Of a DNA stretch of 9,217 nucleotides, positions 1 through 5,630 are shown piece by piece. Under the pieces are notes generated by a model, which had not been told where the DNA came from, made no database searches, and worked only from the letters and a program-made list of their open reading frames with translations. Origin of the DNA: Chloroflexota bacterium. Its GTDB lineage: Bacteria > Chloroflexota > Dehalococcoidia > UBA3495. The first letter of the stretch is position 1; every line of letters starts with the position of its first letter. The position numbers were made by a program, and so were the translations under genes. The DNA lies in assembly GCA_022571575.1 (NCBI GenBank), contig JACZXN010000036.1, positions 1 to 9,217 of the forward strand. The letters run 5' to 3'.

Positions 1-1088
1 CCCCGAGTGCCACTGCCCAAGATGACGCCCACACCGGCCCGGCGGAGACGGACCGACAGTTCCAATGCGGCGATGCGGGCGTCGTCACCCACGTTGGCGA
101 CTAGATAGCGCGGTTTTGGTTCATCAGGTACCGAGACCTCGCTGCGTTTCAGGTTCAATGTAAGCCGTTCCAGACCGGTGGCGAAACCGATGCCCGGAGT
201 ATCCCGGCCGCCGAGTGCGGTGATCAGTCCGTCGTACCGGCCGCCGCCGCAGATGGTCGACTGTCCGCCGCCGTCCACGGGCTGCACTTCAAAGACCGTG
301 CGGGTGTAATAGTCCAGCCCGCGCACCATACGGTGGTCGATCTGATAAGGCAACTGCATGGCATCCAGGTACTTCAGAAGCTTGTTCCAGTGGTTGCCGC
401 AGTCTTCGCAAAGGTTATCGGCCGACTTGGGGGCGTCATTGCCAAGGGCGTGGTCGGCCGCCACTTTGCAGTCCAGCAGCCGCAGCGGGTTGCGGTCCAG
501 CCGCTCTTTACAGTCCGCGCACAGCTTCTCTTCGTGGCCGGAATAGTACTCCCGCAGTTTTGCCACGTAGGCGGGGCGGCACTGGGGGTCGCCAACGCTG
601 TTGATCAGCAGGTTGATGTCAGTGAGGCCCAGGCTGGTCATCAGGTCCCAGGCCACTTCAATGACCTCGGCGTCAACAGAAGGGTCGGCATCGCCCAGCA
701 CTTCAATGCCGAACTGGTGGTGCTGGCGGAAGCGCCCGGCCTGAGGGCGTTCGTACCGGAAGACAGGGCAGAAGTAGTACAAGCGCACGGGTTGCGGCAG
801 GTTGTGCATGCCATGTTCCAGGTACGCCCGGCAGACCGGCGCGGTACCTTCGGGACGCAGGGTGATACTGTCGCCGCCACGGTCGTCGAAGGTGTACATC
901 TCCTTCTCGACGATGTCAGTCCCTGCTCCTACCGATCTGATGAATAGGTTGGAGTCTTCAAATGCGGGGGTATCGATACGGCCGAAGCCGAACTTGGCGG
1001 CTACGGCGATGGCTTTGGACTCGATAAACCGCCAATATTTCTGTTCTTCTGGGAGGTGGTCCGCAGTGCCCCGGGGCGCTTGAAACAA
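1..1088 (-). CDS. hisS: Histidine--tRNA ligase, 3' end cut off by the window
   Basis: Class II aminoacyl-tRNA synthetase that charges tRNA-His in the cytoplasm. The 362 visible codons cover the whole catalytic core and the beginning of the anticodon-binding domain; roughly 60 C-terminal residues of a usual length near 420 lie beyond base 1. Visible landmarks are the N-terminal QAPRGT (residues 3-8), the LRPEGTAP stretch around 77-84, motif 2 FRYERPQAGRFRQ (110-122), the histidine-specific RGLDYYTRTVFE (256-267) and GGGRYDGL (281-288), and motif 3 GIGFATGLERL (299-309). Cysteines at 190, 193, 207, 227 and 230 lie in the insertion. The start is TTG at 1088-1086: an in-frame TGA sits four codons upstream (1100-1098), no ATG or GTG lies between them, and the protein would begin MFQAPRGT as the family does. 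A GGAG lies 12 bases upstream. The gene follows the reductase gene but has its own -10 box. The identification is certain; the exact start is very likely. Confidence 0.97.
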   Translation of the reverse strand, partial: MFQAPRGTADHLPEEQKYWRFIESKAIAVAAKFGFGRIDTPAFEDSNLFIRSVGAGTDIVEKEMYTFDDRGGDSITLRPEGTAPVCRAYLEHGMHNLPQPVRLYYFCPVFRYERPQAGRFRQHHQFGIEVLGDADPSVDAEVIEVAWDLMTSLGLTDINLLINSVGDPQCRPAYVAKLREYYSGHEEKLCADCKERLDRNPLRLLDCKVAADHALGNDAPKSADNLCEDCGNHWNKLLKYLDAMQLPYQIDHRMVRGLDYYTRTVFEVQPVDGGGQSTICGGGRYDGLITALGGRDTPGIGFATGLERLTLNLKRSEVSVPDEPKPRYLVANVGDDARIAALELSVRLRRAGVGVILGSGTR

Positions 1089-1100
1089 GGTTAAATATCA

Positions 1101-1104
1101 CTCC
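1101..1104 (-). promoter_or_regulatory. Candidate ribosome binding site of hisS
   Basis: The minus strand reads GGAG here, 12 bases before the TTG at 1088. The spacing is longer than ideal, but an in-frame TGA at 1100-1098 leaves no other plausible initiator, so this weak site probably serves the TTG start. Confidence 0.4.
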
Positions 1105-1126
1105 GAAATCGACTGTGCAAGGCACC

Positions 1127-1132
1127 ATTATA
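1127..1132 (-). promoter_or_regulatory. Perfect -10 box (TATAAT) upstream of hisS
   Basis: On the minus strand the hexamer TATAAT matches the sigma-70-type -10 consensus exactly and lies in the 114-base gap between the reductase gene and hisS. No good -35 hexamer is found 16-18 bases further upstream: the best match is ATTCCA, which agrees with TTGACA at three of six positions. Transcription starting about 7 bases downstream would leave a leader of roughly 30-35 bases before the TTG start. This suggests hisS can be expressed independently of the upstream CoA-transferase/reductase operon. Confidence 0.5.
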
Positions 1133-1188
1133 GGCTGATATCGTCCCGTATGGAATCAGCCACGGCTCCGCGTCAGGGGAAACATAGA

Positions 1189-1200
1189 CCGGCACGCCGG
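1189..1200 (-). other. Short inverted repeat just after the reductase stop codon
   Basis: CCGGCACGCCGG forms a 4-bp GC stem with a 4-base loop, two bases beyond the stop codon at 1205-1203. No T-run follows on the minus strand (the next bases are TCTATGTTTCCCC), so it is a poor rho-independent terminator. It may weakly separate the reductase operon from hisS, or it may be chance in GC-rich DNA. Confidence 0.2.
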
Positions 1201-1202
1201 AG

Positions 1203-2123
1203 CTATTCCGCCTTGGGCGCCCCGTCTTTGTGGGGCAGCAACACCGAATACAGTAGGCTGTGGACCGGGGTCGGCACACCTATCTGCTTGCCCAATCTGA
1301 TCACCGCGCCGGAAAGGGCGTCCAACTCGGTCTCCCGCCCGGCCTCGTAGTCGGCGTGCATCGAGTTTTGGAAATCGGGCAGGCCGTCGACATACTTCAA
1401 GGAATCTTGGACGAGGGTGTCGGACAGGTCTATCCCCTTGGCCAGACCAATGGCCAACGCCTCTTCCATCGCGTCGCAGAACATCTTCCGGGCATCGGGA
1501 TATTGCAGCAGTTCCTTGGACCGGGTCTGGGCGGCGCTGGTGATCCCCGCCAAGGCGCTCAGGACGATGAATTTCTGCCAAAGGACCTGCAAGGGGTCGG
1601 AAGAGATCTCAGTTTCGATCCCCGCTTCCCGGAACACCTTCCGGATGTCCAAGGCCCGGAGGCTTTCGGTGTCCTCGACCTCGCCGAAAGATATCTGGGC
1701 CGGGATATCCTCCGCGATCACGCCGGGCGAAATGATATGGGAAGACGCCCAGTAGGCGCCGGGGAGGATATTGCTGGGTCCCAGCACCGCGCCCAGTTGC
1801 TCATGGCTCTCCACGCCGTTCTGCAAAGTGATAACGGAGGTCTCTTGGCCCATCAATGGCTTTAGGGTCGTGATCACATGACGGTTGTGGAAAGTCTTGA
1901 CGGTGAACAACACCAGGTCAACCGGCCCGATTTCAGCCGGGTCGCCGGTGGCGTCAACCTTGACGACGAATTCGCCGTCGGGACGGACCAATTTCAGCCC
2001 ATTGGCGCGTATGGCTTCCAGGTGCTCGCCCCGCGCGATCAACGATACGTCGTTGCCCGCTTTGGCCAATAGCGCGCCAAGACATCCGCCTGCGCCGCCC
2101 GCGCCCATGATAGCTATTCTCAT
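1203..2123 (-). CDS. 2-dehydropantoate 2-reductase-like oxidoreductase (ApbA/PanE family)
   Basis: A 306-residue NADPH-dependent ketone reductase fold. True PanE reduces 2-dehydropantoate to pantoate for coenzyme A synthesis. The N-terminal Rossmann domain has GAGGAG (7-12, the GxGxxG motif) and R31 at the end of strand 2, where PanE binds the NADP phosphate. LFTVKT (72-77) and QNG (101-103) are the usual interdomain signatures. The C-terminal helical domain has LWQKF with the expected catalytic K184, then S254 and E266 at the positions of the substrate-binding Ser and catalytic Glu. The two Asn that follow the catalytic Lys in E. coli PanE (180 and 184 there) are L188 and A192 here. Substrate specificity is therefore doubtful and no gene symbol is given. 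GGGAG precedes the ATG by 4 bases. The gene starts 28 bases after the CoA-transferase stop, so the two are probably cotranscribed. Confidence 0.9.
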   Translation of the reverse strand: MRIAIMGAGGAGGCLGALLAKAGNDVSLIARGEHLEAIRANGLKLVRPDGEFVVKVDATGDPAEIGPVDLVLFTVKTFHNRHVITTLKPLMGQETSVITLQNGVESHEQLGAVLGPSNILPGAYWASSHIISPGVIAEDIPAQISFGEVEDTESLRALDIRKVFREAGIETEISSDPLQVLWQKFIVLSALAGITSAAQTRSKELLQYPDARKMFCDAMEEALAIGLAKGIDLSDTLVQDSLKYVDGLPDFQNSMHADYEAGRETELDALSGAVIRLGKQIGVPTPVHSLLYSVLLPHKDGAPKAE

Positions 2124-2151
2124 AGGTCTCCCAAAATAAAGTCAGGCCACG

Positions 2152-3414
2152 TTATACGACGCCATCGGAGCGCATCAGTTCCAGGTCTTCCCTGCTGACG
2201 CCCCCGATGGAGCAGAGTATCTCTTCGTTGTTGGCCCCCAAGGGGGGCGGTTGGATGTTGGGTGTTTCAGCGCCCCCGGCGAATTTGATGGGCGTGTTGA
2301 CCGTCCTGAAGATGCCGCCTATGGTGTTGCCGCCATCGATGAACATTCCCCGGGCTTCCAGATGCGGGCATTTGTCCAGGTCGGCCGTGTCTTGCACGAT
2401 CCCCATGGAGTAGCCGATCTCGATCAGTTGGCTGGTCACCTCGGCTTTGGTCCGCACCGACGTCCAGCCTTCCAATTCCGGAACAAAGTTGTTCATATAG
2501 AAATCACCGCTGATGCCCACGCCCAGATAACGCTCATCTTCGATCAGGTCTTCCCGGTCCATCAGCCGCCAGAGGTCTTTCCATTTCTCCGGGCCGCCGG
2601 CCCCGGCCAGGACCACCCATCCGTCTTTGGCCCTGAGGGCCAGTTGGGCGCTGAGCATGTTGCCACGTTCCCGGCCTGCTGCCGCGCCGGTGGCCTGGTA
2701 GAAGGGCATGGTGCTGGTCATATGGGCGGCCATGCAGTCATACATGGCCATGTCCACGAAAGCCCCTTCTCCCGTGCGGTGACGGGCCTCCAGGGCCATC
2801 ATGATACCCAGGGCCGTCCACACTCCGGGCACGGAGTCACCTATGTTGTCGCCCACCATCTGCGGCGCGCCGCCCGGCTCCCCGGTGACGGCCATCCAGC
2901 CGCCCATTCCCTGGACGCAGGGGTTGTTGGCCGGCCAATCCGAGTACGGCCCCGGCGCCGGACCCTCCGGGTCGCCGTAGCCGGTGAGACTGGTGTATAT
3001 CAGTGCTGGGTTCAGCTCTTTCAGCACGTCGTAGCCCAGGCCGAGACGCCGGAGAGCGCCCGGACCCCAGTTGTCCAACAGAATGTCAGACTCTTTGACC
3101 ATCCGCTCGAAAGCCGCTTTGCAACGCGGGTCGCGGAGGTCCAAGGCCACGCTTTTCTTGTTGCGGTTCAGGCCCAGGTAGCGGGCGCTGACTCTTGCGC
3201 CGTCCTCCCCGTCGATGAATGGGCCGTTACTGCGGCCGCGCTCGCCGATACCCGGACGCTCGATCTTGATGACTTCTGCTCCCATGTCGGCCAGGATCAT
3301 CGAGCAGAACGGACCGGCGACGATATGGGTGACATCGATGACCCTGATGCCTTCAAGAGGTAGAGCCGGAGGGCGGGTGGGAGGGTTAGACGGATCGTTA
3401 GGTTTGGTGGCCAT
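2152..3414 (-). CDS. CaiB/BaiF family (family III) CoA-transferase
   Basis: A 420-residue family III CoA-transferase, which moves CoA between carboxylic acids through an aspartyl-CoA thioester; family members act on formate/oxalate, carnitine, bile acids or aromatic acids. The N-terminal signature LPLEGIRVIDVTHIVAGP (residues 18-35) leads into LADMGAEVIKIERPG (41-55), the standard CoA-binding Rossmann-like part. LNRNKKSVALDL (82-93) and YTSLTGYG (140-147) follow. The likely catalytic Asp is D193 in NIGDSVPG, ahead of GIMMALEARHRTGEGAFVDM, which matches the family pattern D-x2-G then AL-x2-R-x3-G-x-G. The length is usual apart from a Pro-rich leader of about 16 residues. The start is 3 bases after the upstream gene's TAG, so the two genes are almost certainly translated from one message. 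The substrates cannot be told from sequence; a CaiE-like neighbour makes a carnitine-like or other acyl-CoA role possible. Confidence 0.93.
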   Translation of the reverse strand: MATKPNDPSNPPTRPPALPLEGIRVIDVTHIVAGPFCSMILADMGAEVIKIERPGIGERGRSNGPFIDGEDGARVSARYLGLNRNKKSVALDLRDPRCKAAFERMVKESDILLDNWGPGALRRLGLGYDVLKELNPALIYTSLTGYGDPEGPAPGPYSDWPANNPCVQGMGGWMAVTGEPGGAPQMVGDNIGDSVPGVWTALGIMMALEARHRTGEGAFVDMAMYDCMAAHMTSTMPFYQATGAAAGRERGNMLSAQLALRAKDGWVVLAGAGGPEKWKDLWRLMDREDLIEDERYLGVGISGDFYMNNFVPELEGWTSVRTKAEVTSQLIEIGYSMGIVQDTADLDKCPHLEARGMFIDGGNTIGGIFRTVNTPIKFAGGAETPNIQPPPLGANNEEILCSIGGVSREDLELMRSDGVV

Positions 3415-3417
3415 GCC

Positions 3418-3948
3418 CTAGCTTCCCGCCTGAAATTCGGTCGTGTCGAGACCCAAACCCTGCTCGTTGAAGCGTTTGCCGTTCTGAACGTACCTGGCCG
3501 TGGGGTCCTTCAGCCGCTCGGCCTGTTTCTCGGAGAGAGGCCGGATCTGTCCGGGAACGCCGATGACCAACGAGTTGTCCGGAACTTTCCCCCTGACGAT
3601 GGCTCCGGCGCCGATGAACACATGGTCGCCGACATCGGTGTCCTCGAGGAGAACAGCGTTCACTCCGATGAGTACGTTGCTGCCGACCTTGCCGCCGTGG
3701 ACCACCGCGCCGTGGGTCAATAGAACGTTGTCGCCCAGTTCCAGGTGGTCGTCGGTGTGGAGGACGGCGTTGTCCTGTATGGAGCAGTTCTTGCCGATGA
3801 TGATGTCGCCGTAGTCGGCCCGGATCACCGCGCCGGGCCAGATGCTGGTGTTCTCTCCGATGACCACGTCGCCGACGATGTAGGCCGCTTCACTGATGAA
3901 TGCGGACGGGTGTATCCGCGGGCTTTTTCCATCTAATGGGCGAATCAA
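3418..3948 (-). CDS. Gamma-carbonic anhydrase/CaiE-like hexapeptide-repeat protein
   Basis: A 176-residue left-handed beta-helix protein of the gamma-class carbonic anhydrase/YrdA/CaiE group, expected to form trimers with metal sites between subunits. It starts IRPLDGKSPRIHPSAFI, then shows hexapeptide repeats from about 23 to 132 (such as VVIGENTSIWPGAVIRAD). The three metal-ligand histidines are present: H64 (in IQDNAVLH), H79 and H84 (in LLTHGAVVHGG), with the last two five residues apart as in the family. The C-terminal helix (about 136-160) is typical. The start is placed at TTG 3948-3946 because GGAGGT lies 6 bases before it and the family begins here; an ATG at 4068 would add 40 residues with no family resemblance. 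It is the first gene of a cluster with a CoA-transferase and a reductase. CaiE of the carnitine operon belongs to the same fold family. Whether it hydrates CO2 or helps a CoA enzyme is not decided by the sequence. Confidence 0.92.
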   Translation of the reverse strand: MIRPLDGKSPRIHPSAFISEAAYIVGDVVIGENTSIWPGAVIRADYGDIIIGKNCSIQDNAVLHTDDHLELGDNVLLTHGAVVHGGKVGSNVLIGVNAVLLEDTDVGDHVFIGAGAIVRGKVPDNSLVIGVPGQIRPLSEKQAERLKDPTARYVQNGKRFNEQGLGLDTTEFQAGS

Positions 3949-3954
3949 AAAGGG

Positions 3955-3960
3955 ACCTCC
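3955..3960 (-). promoter_or_regulatory. Strong Shine-Dalgarno sequence that fixes the TTG start
   Basis: The minus strand reads GGAGGT, a perfect anti-16S match, followed by six bases (CCCTTT) and TTG at 3948. This is the strongest ribosome binding site near the gene and supports TTG initiation of the gamma-carbonic-anhydrase-like protein over the ATG at 4068. Confidence 0.8.
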
Positions 3961-3990
3961 AAGGTCAGAAGATCTGGGGTGGGCGGAGTT

Positions 3991-4020
3991 AGAATACACT
4001 CCAATGCCACGGCCCGTCAC
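3991..4020 (-). promoter_or_regulatory. Weak candidate promoter of the gamma-CA/CoA-transferase operon
   Basis: On the minus strand GTGACG (4020-4015; four of six match TTGACA) is separated by 18 bases from TATTCT (3996-3991; four of six match TATAAT). A transcript would begin near 3984, about 36 bases before the TTG start. The site lies in the 151-base gap between the DedA-like gene and the operon, where a promoter is expected. Both hexamers are imperfect, so this is a suggestion only. Confidence 0.3.
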
Positions 4021-4048
4021 TTTTCGTGCCTGGAGGCGGCCTAGGCAA

Positions 4049-4074
4049 GCCTGCCCGTCATGGCCCAAGCAGGC
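4049..4074 (-). other. Inverted repeat downstream of the DedA-like gene
   Basis: GCCTGC (4049-4054) and GCAGGC (4069-4074) form a 6-bp stem with a 14-base loop about 26 bases past the DedA-like stop codon. The flank holds further short palindromes such as GCCTAGGC at 4039-4046. No T-run follows on the minus strand, so it is not a classical intrinsic terminator. It could still help separate the heat-shock operon from the metabolic operon. Confidence 0.22.
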
Positions 4075-4099
4075 CGGTCTGACGATATAAGCGCGGCGG

Positions 4100-4708
4100 C
4101 TAAAGCCCGAATAGGCCGGTCAGCCAATCGTCGCCGGCGGCGCAGGCGTAGGCGAATATCAGGAACTTGAGCGTTTTCCCCGTCCAGACCACCGCCAGGA
4201 ATCCCCAGATCGGATAACGGAGCGCCCCGGCGGCGATGCCCACGATGTCGAAGATCGGGTTGGGCACCAGGGACACCAGAAAAAGCAGCAGCCAGCCCCT
4301 CCGGCGCATCCAGTGCTCCAGACGATGGTAGATGCGGCTCCGGCCCAGGACGTCGCGGCCGGTGTAGCCCAGGTAGTAGCCGCTCATCTCCCCAGCGGCC
4401 TCGGCGGTCCCGGCGATGACGCCCACCAGGAAGGGGCTCAGGAAGATGGCCGTGGCGCAGGCGGTCGCCAGGGCGGGGACCGGGATCAGCAGGCCGGCGC
4501 TGGCCACCAAGGCGCTCAGGGCCACCGCGCCGTAGCCCACCTGGGCCGCGCCGAAATTGTCGCGGAGCAGCAGGGCGGCGACGATGGCGGCGAGGACCAC
4601 GGCCAGGATGCCCAGCCGGACCAGGTTCTCCGGTTTGCGCCAGTCGATCCTGGCGGGCAAGCCGGCCACCCGGGCGGGCAAGCCGGCTGCCCGGATGACG
4701 TGGCGCAT
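4100..4708 (-). CDS. DedA/VTT-domain (SNARE-associated) membrane protein
   Basis: A 202-residue polytopic inner-membrane protein. The VTT/DedA superfamily includes lipid scramblase/flippase-like and transport proteins; no specific cargo can be inferred here. Hydrophobic segments lie at about 31-49, 57-77, 80-100, 139-160 and 166-190. Family hallmarks are E107-x2-G-Y-x2-G (in GEMSGYYLGYTGRD, 106-119) and FLVSLVPNPIFDIVGIAAGAL (143-163), with the P-N-P-x-F turn and following AG, then WTGKTLKF (175-182). The ATG at 4708 shares one base with the upstream hydrolase's TGA (TGATG), and no clear SD precedes it, which points to translational coupling. The frame stays open upstream to 4912, but that part only overlaps the hydrolase gene and lacks any membrane or family signal. 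An AGLPAR heptad duplication occurs near the N terminus. Confidence 0.88.
   Translation of the reverse strand: MRHVIRAAGLPARVAGLPARIDWRKPENLVRLGILAVVLAAIVAALLLRDNFGAAQVGYGAVALSALVASAGLLIPVPALATACATAIFLSPFLVGVIAGTAEAAGEMSGYYLGYTGRDVLGRSRIYHRLEHWMRRRGWLLLFLVSLVPNPIFDIVGIAAGALRYPIWGFLAVVWTGKTLKFLIFAYACAAGDDWLTGLFGL
4652..4687. repeat. 15-bp perfect direct repeat within the DedA-like gene
   Basis: GGCGGGCAAGCCGGC occurs at 4652-4666 and again at 4673-4687, a 21-bp period. The period is a multiple of three, so it encodes two adjacent copies of the heptad AGLPAR(V/I) at residues 8-21 of the DedA-like protein, in the cytoplasmic leader before the first membrane segment. It looks like a recent in-frame slippage duplication. 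Confidence 0.75.
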
Positions 4709-5583
4709 CAAGATTCTGGTGGGGCTTCGGGTTGGATTTCCGGGACGGGGCCGCCGCCCAGGAAACTGGTCAACATGGGGTTGAACTGGCCGGGTTTTTC
4801 CATCTGAGGCCAGTGGCCGCACTCGGGTATGATCCGCACGGTGCTTTCCGGTAATTCCCGGCGCACGGCTGCGGCATGGGACACGGGGATGATGATGTCG
4901 TTGGCCCCCCAAACGGTCATCAAGGGCACCTCAGAACCCTTTAACCGCTCCAGGATGTACGCCTCTTTGCGCAGCCCCCAGAGATTGATGCTGGAACTGA
5001 CCGAACGCAGCATGGCGGTGCGCGCGCCGGGGAGCAGCTTGACCCGGTCCATCTCCGGAAGCAACTCTTCCAGGATGGCCGGCGGCTGGTAGAACAGGTA
5101 CTTGCTGACTCCCATCTTGTTGTTCAGCCAGGGCTGATAAACCAGGCCGCCCAGCACTGGGATCGACATGACCCTCAGGAACCAGGACAATTTCCGGCCG
5201 AATCCGCCCGAGCCCACCAGCACCATCCTTTCCACCATCGCCGGGTACTCGAGGGCGAACAACCCGGCGATCAATCCCCCGGCCGAGCTCCCCACCATGG
5301 AGAACCGCTCCAACCCCAGTTCTTGGCTGAAATCATAGACGAAGTCGGCCGCCGATTCCGGGCCGTAGTCCAGGTGGCTGGGTTTGTCGGAGTCGCCGTA
5401 GCCCGGCAGGTCCGGAGCGATCACCCGGTACCCGGCGTCGGCCAGAACGTCGATATTGCAGTACCAGGTTAGGAGCGAGGCGGCGAGGCCGTGGAGCAGC
5501 AGCACCACCGGGCCTTCCCCGGCCTGAACGTAGCGGATGTTCAACCCCCAGACGCTGACTGTTTTGTGTTCCGCTCGCTGCAT
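4708..5583 (-). CDS. Alpha/beta-fold hydrolase
   Basis: A 291-residue serine hydrolase of the alpha/beta-hydrolase fold, soluble and probably cytoplasmic, with no signal peptide. The oxyanion motif is LLLHGLAAS (HG at 31-32). The nucleophile elbow is GSSAGG with S100; the acid is likely D229 in WGANDIIIPV and the base H257 in CGHWPQMEKP, giving a complete triad. Residues about 130-200 form a helical cap. It broadly resembles C-C-bond (meta-cleavage product) hydrolases and other esterases, but the substrate is not predictable. The last 20 residues are Pro- and Glu-rich. The ATG follows GGGAG by 3 bases and comes 47 bases after the clpC stop. Its TGA overlaps the DedA-like ATG by one base. It probably forms the downstream part of the dnaJ-hspR-clpC transcript, since no good promoter is seen in the 47-base gap. 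Confidence 0.92.
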   Translation of the reverse strand: MQRAEHKTVSVWGLNIRYVQAGEGPVVLLLHGLAASLLTWYCNIDVLADAGYRVIAPDLPGYGDSDKPSHLDYGPESAADFVYDFSQELGLERFSMVGSSAGGLIAGLFALEYPAMVERMVLVGSGGFGRKLSWFLRVMSIPVLGGLVYQPWLNNKMGVSKYLFYQPPAILEELLPEMDRVKLLPGARTAMLRSVSSSINLWGLRKEAYILERLKGSEVPLMTVWGANDIIIPVSHAAAVRRELPESTVRIIPECGHWPQMEKPGQFNPMLTSFLGGGPVPEIQPEAPPES

Positions 5584-5630
5584 CGGCTCCCGGTCCGGCC
5601 AGAATCAGGGCCCAGTTTTAGGACTTGGAC

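Noticed and set aside
333..947. Plus-strand open frame of 204 codons at the left end
   Set aside because: Lies opposite hisS, whose class II synthetase motifs are unmistakable on the minus strand.
1260..1865. Plus-strand open frame of 201 codons opposite the PanE-like gene
   Set aside because: Antisense shadow of a well-supported oxidoreductase gene; no SD context or domain.
2251..3363. A 370-codon plus-strand open frame opposite the CoA-transferase
   Set aside because: Same GC-driven antisense effect. The translation is His/Gly/Arg-rich without family motifs, and the minus-strand frame is a clear family III CoA-transferase.
3949..4068. Forty-residue N-terminal extension of the gamma-CA-like protein from an ATG at 4068
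   Set aside because: The residues do not resemble the family, and a perfect GGAGGT at 3955-3960 points to the TTG at 3948.
4709..4912. N-terminal extension of the DedA-like protein from an ATG at 4912
   Set aside because: It lies wholly inside the alpha/beta hydrolase gene in another frame and is His/Arg/Pro-rich with no membrane segment. The ATG at 4708 gives a normal DedA/VTT length and a TGATG coupling.
5584..5630. Terminator between clpC and the hydrolase (GGCC-containing hairpin)
   Set aside because: The stem is only 4 bp and no T-run follows on the minus strand, so it does not support transcription termination.
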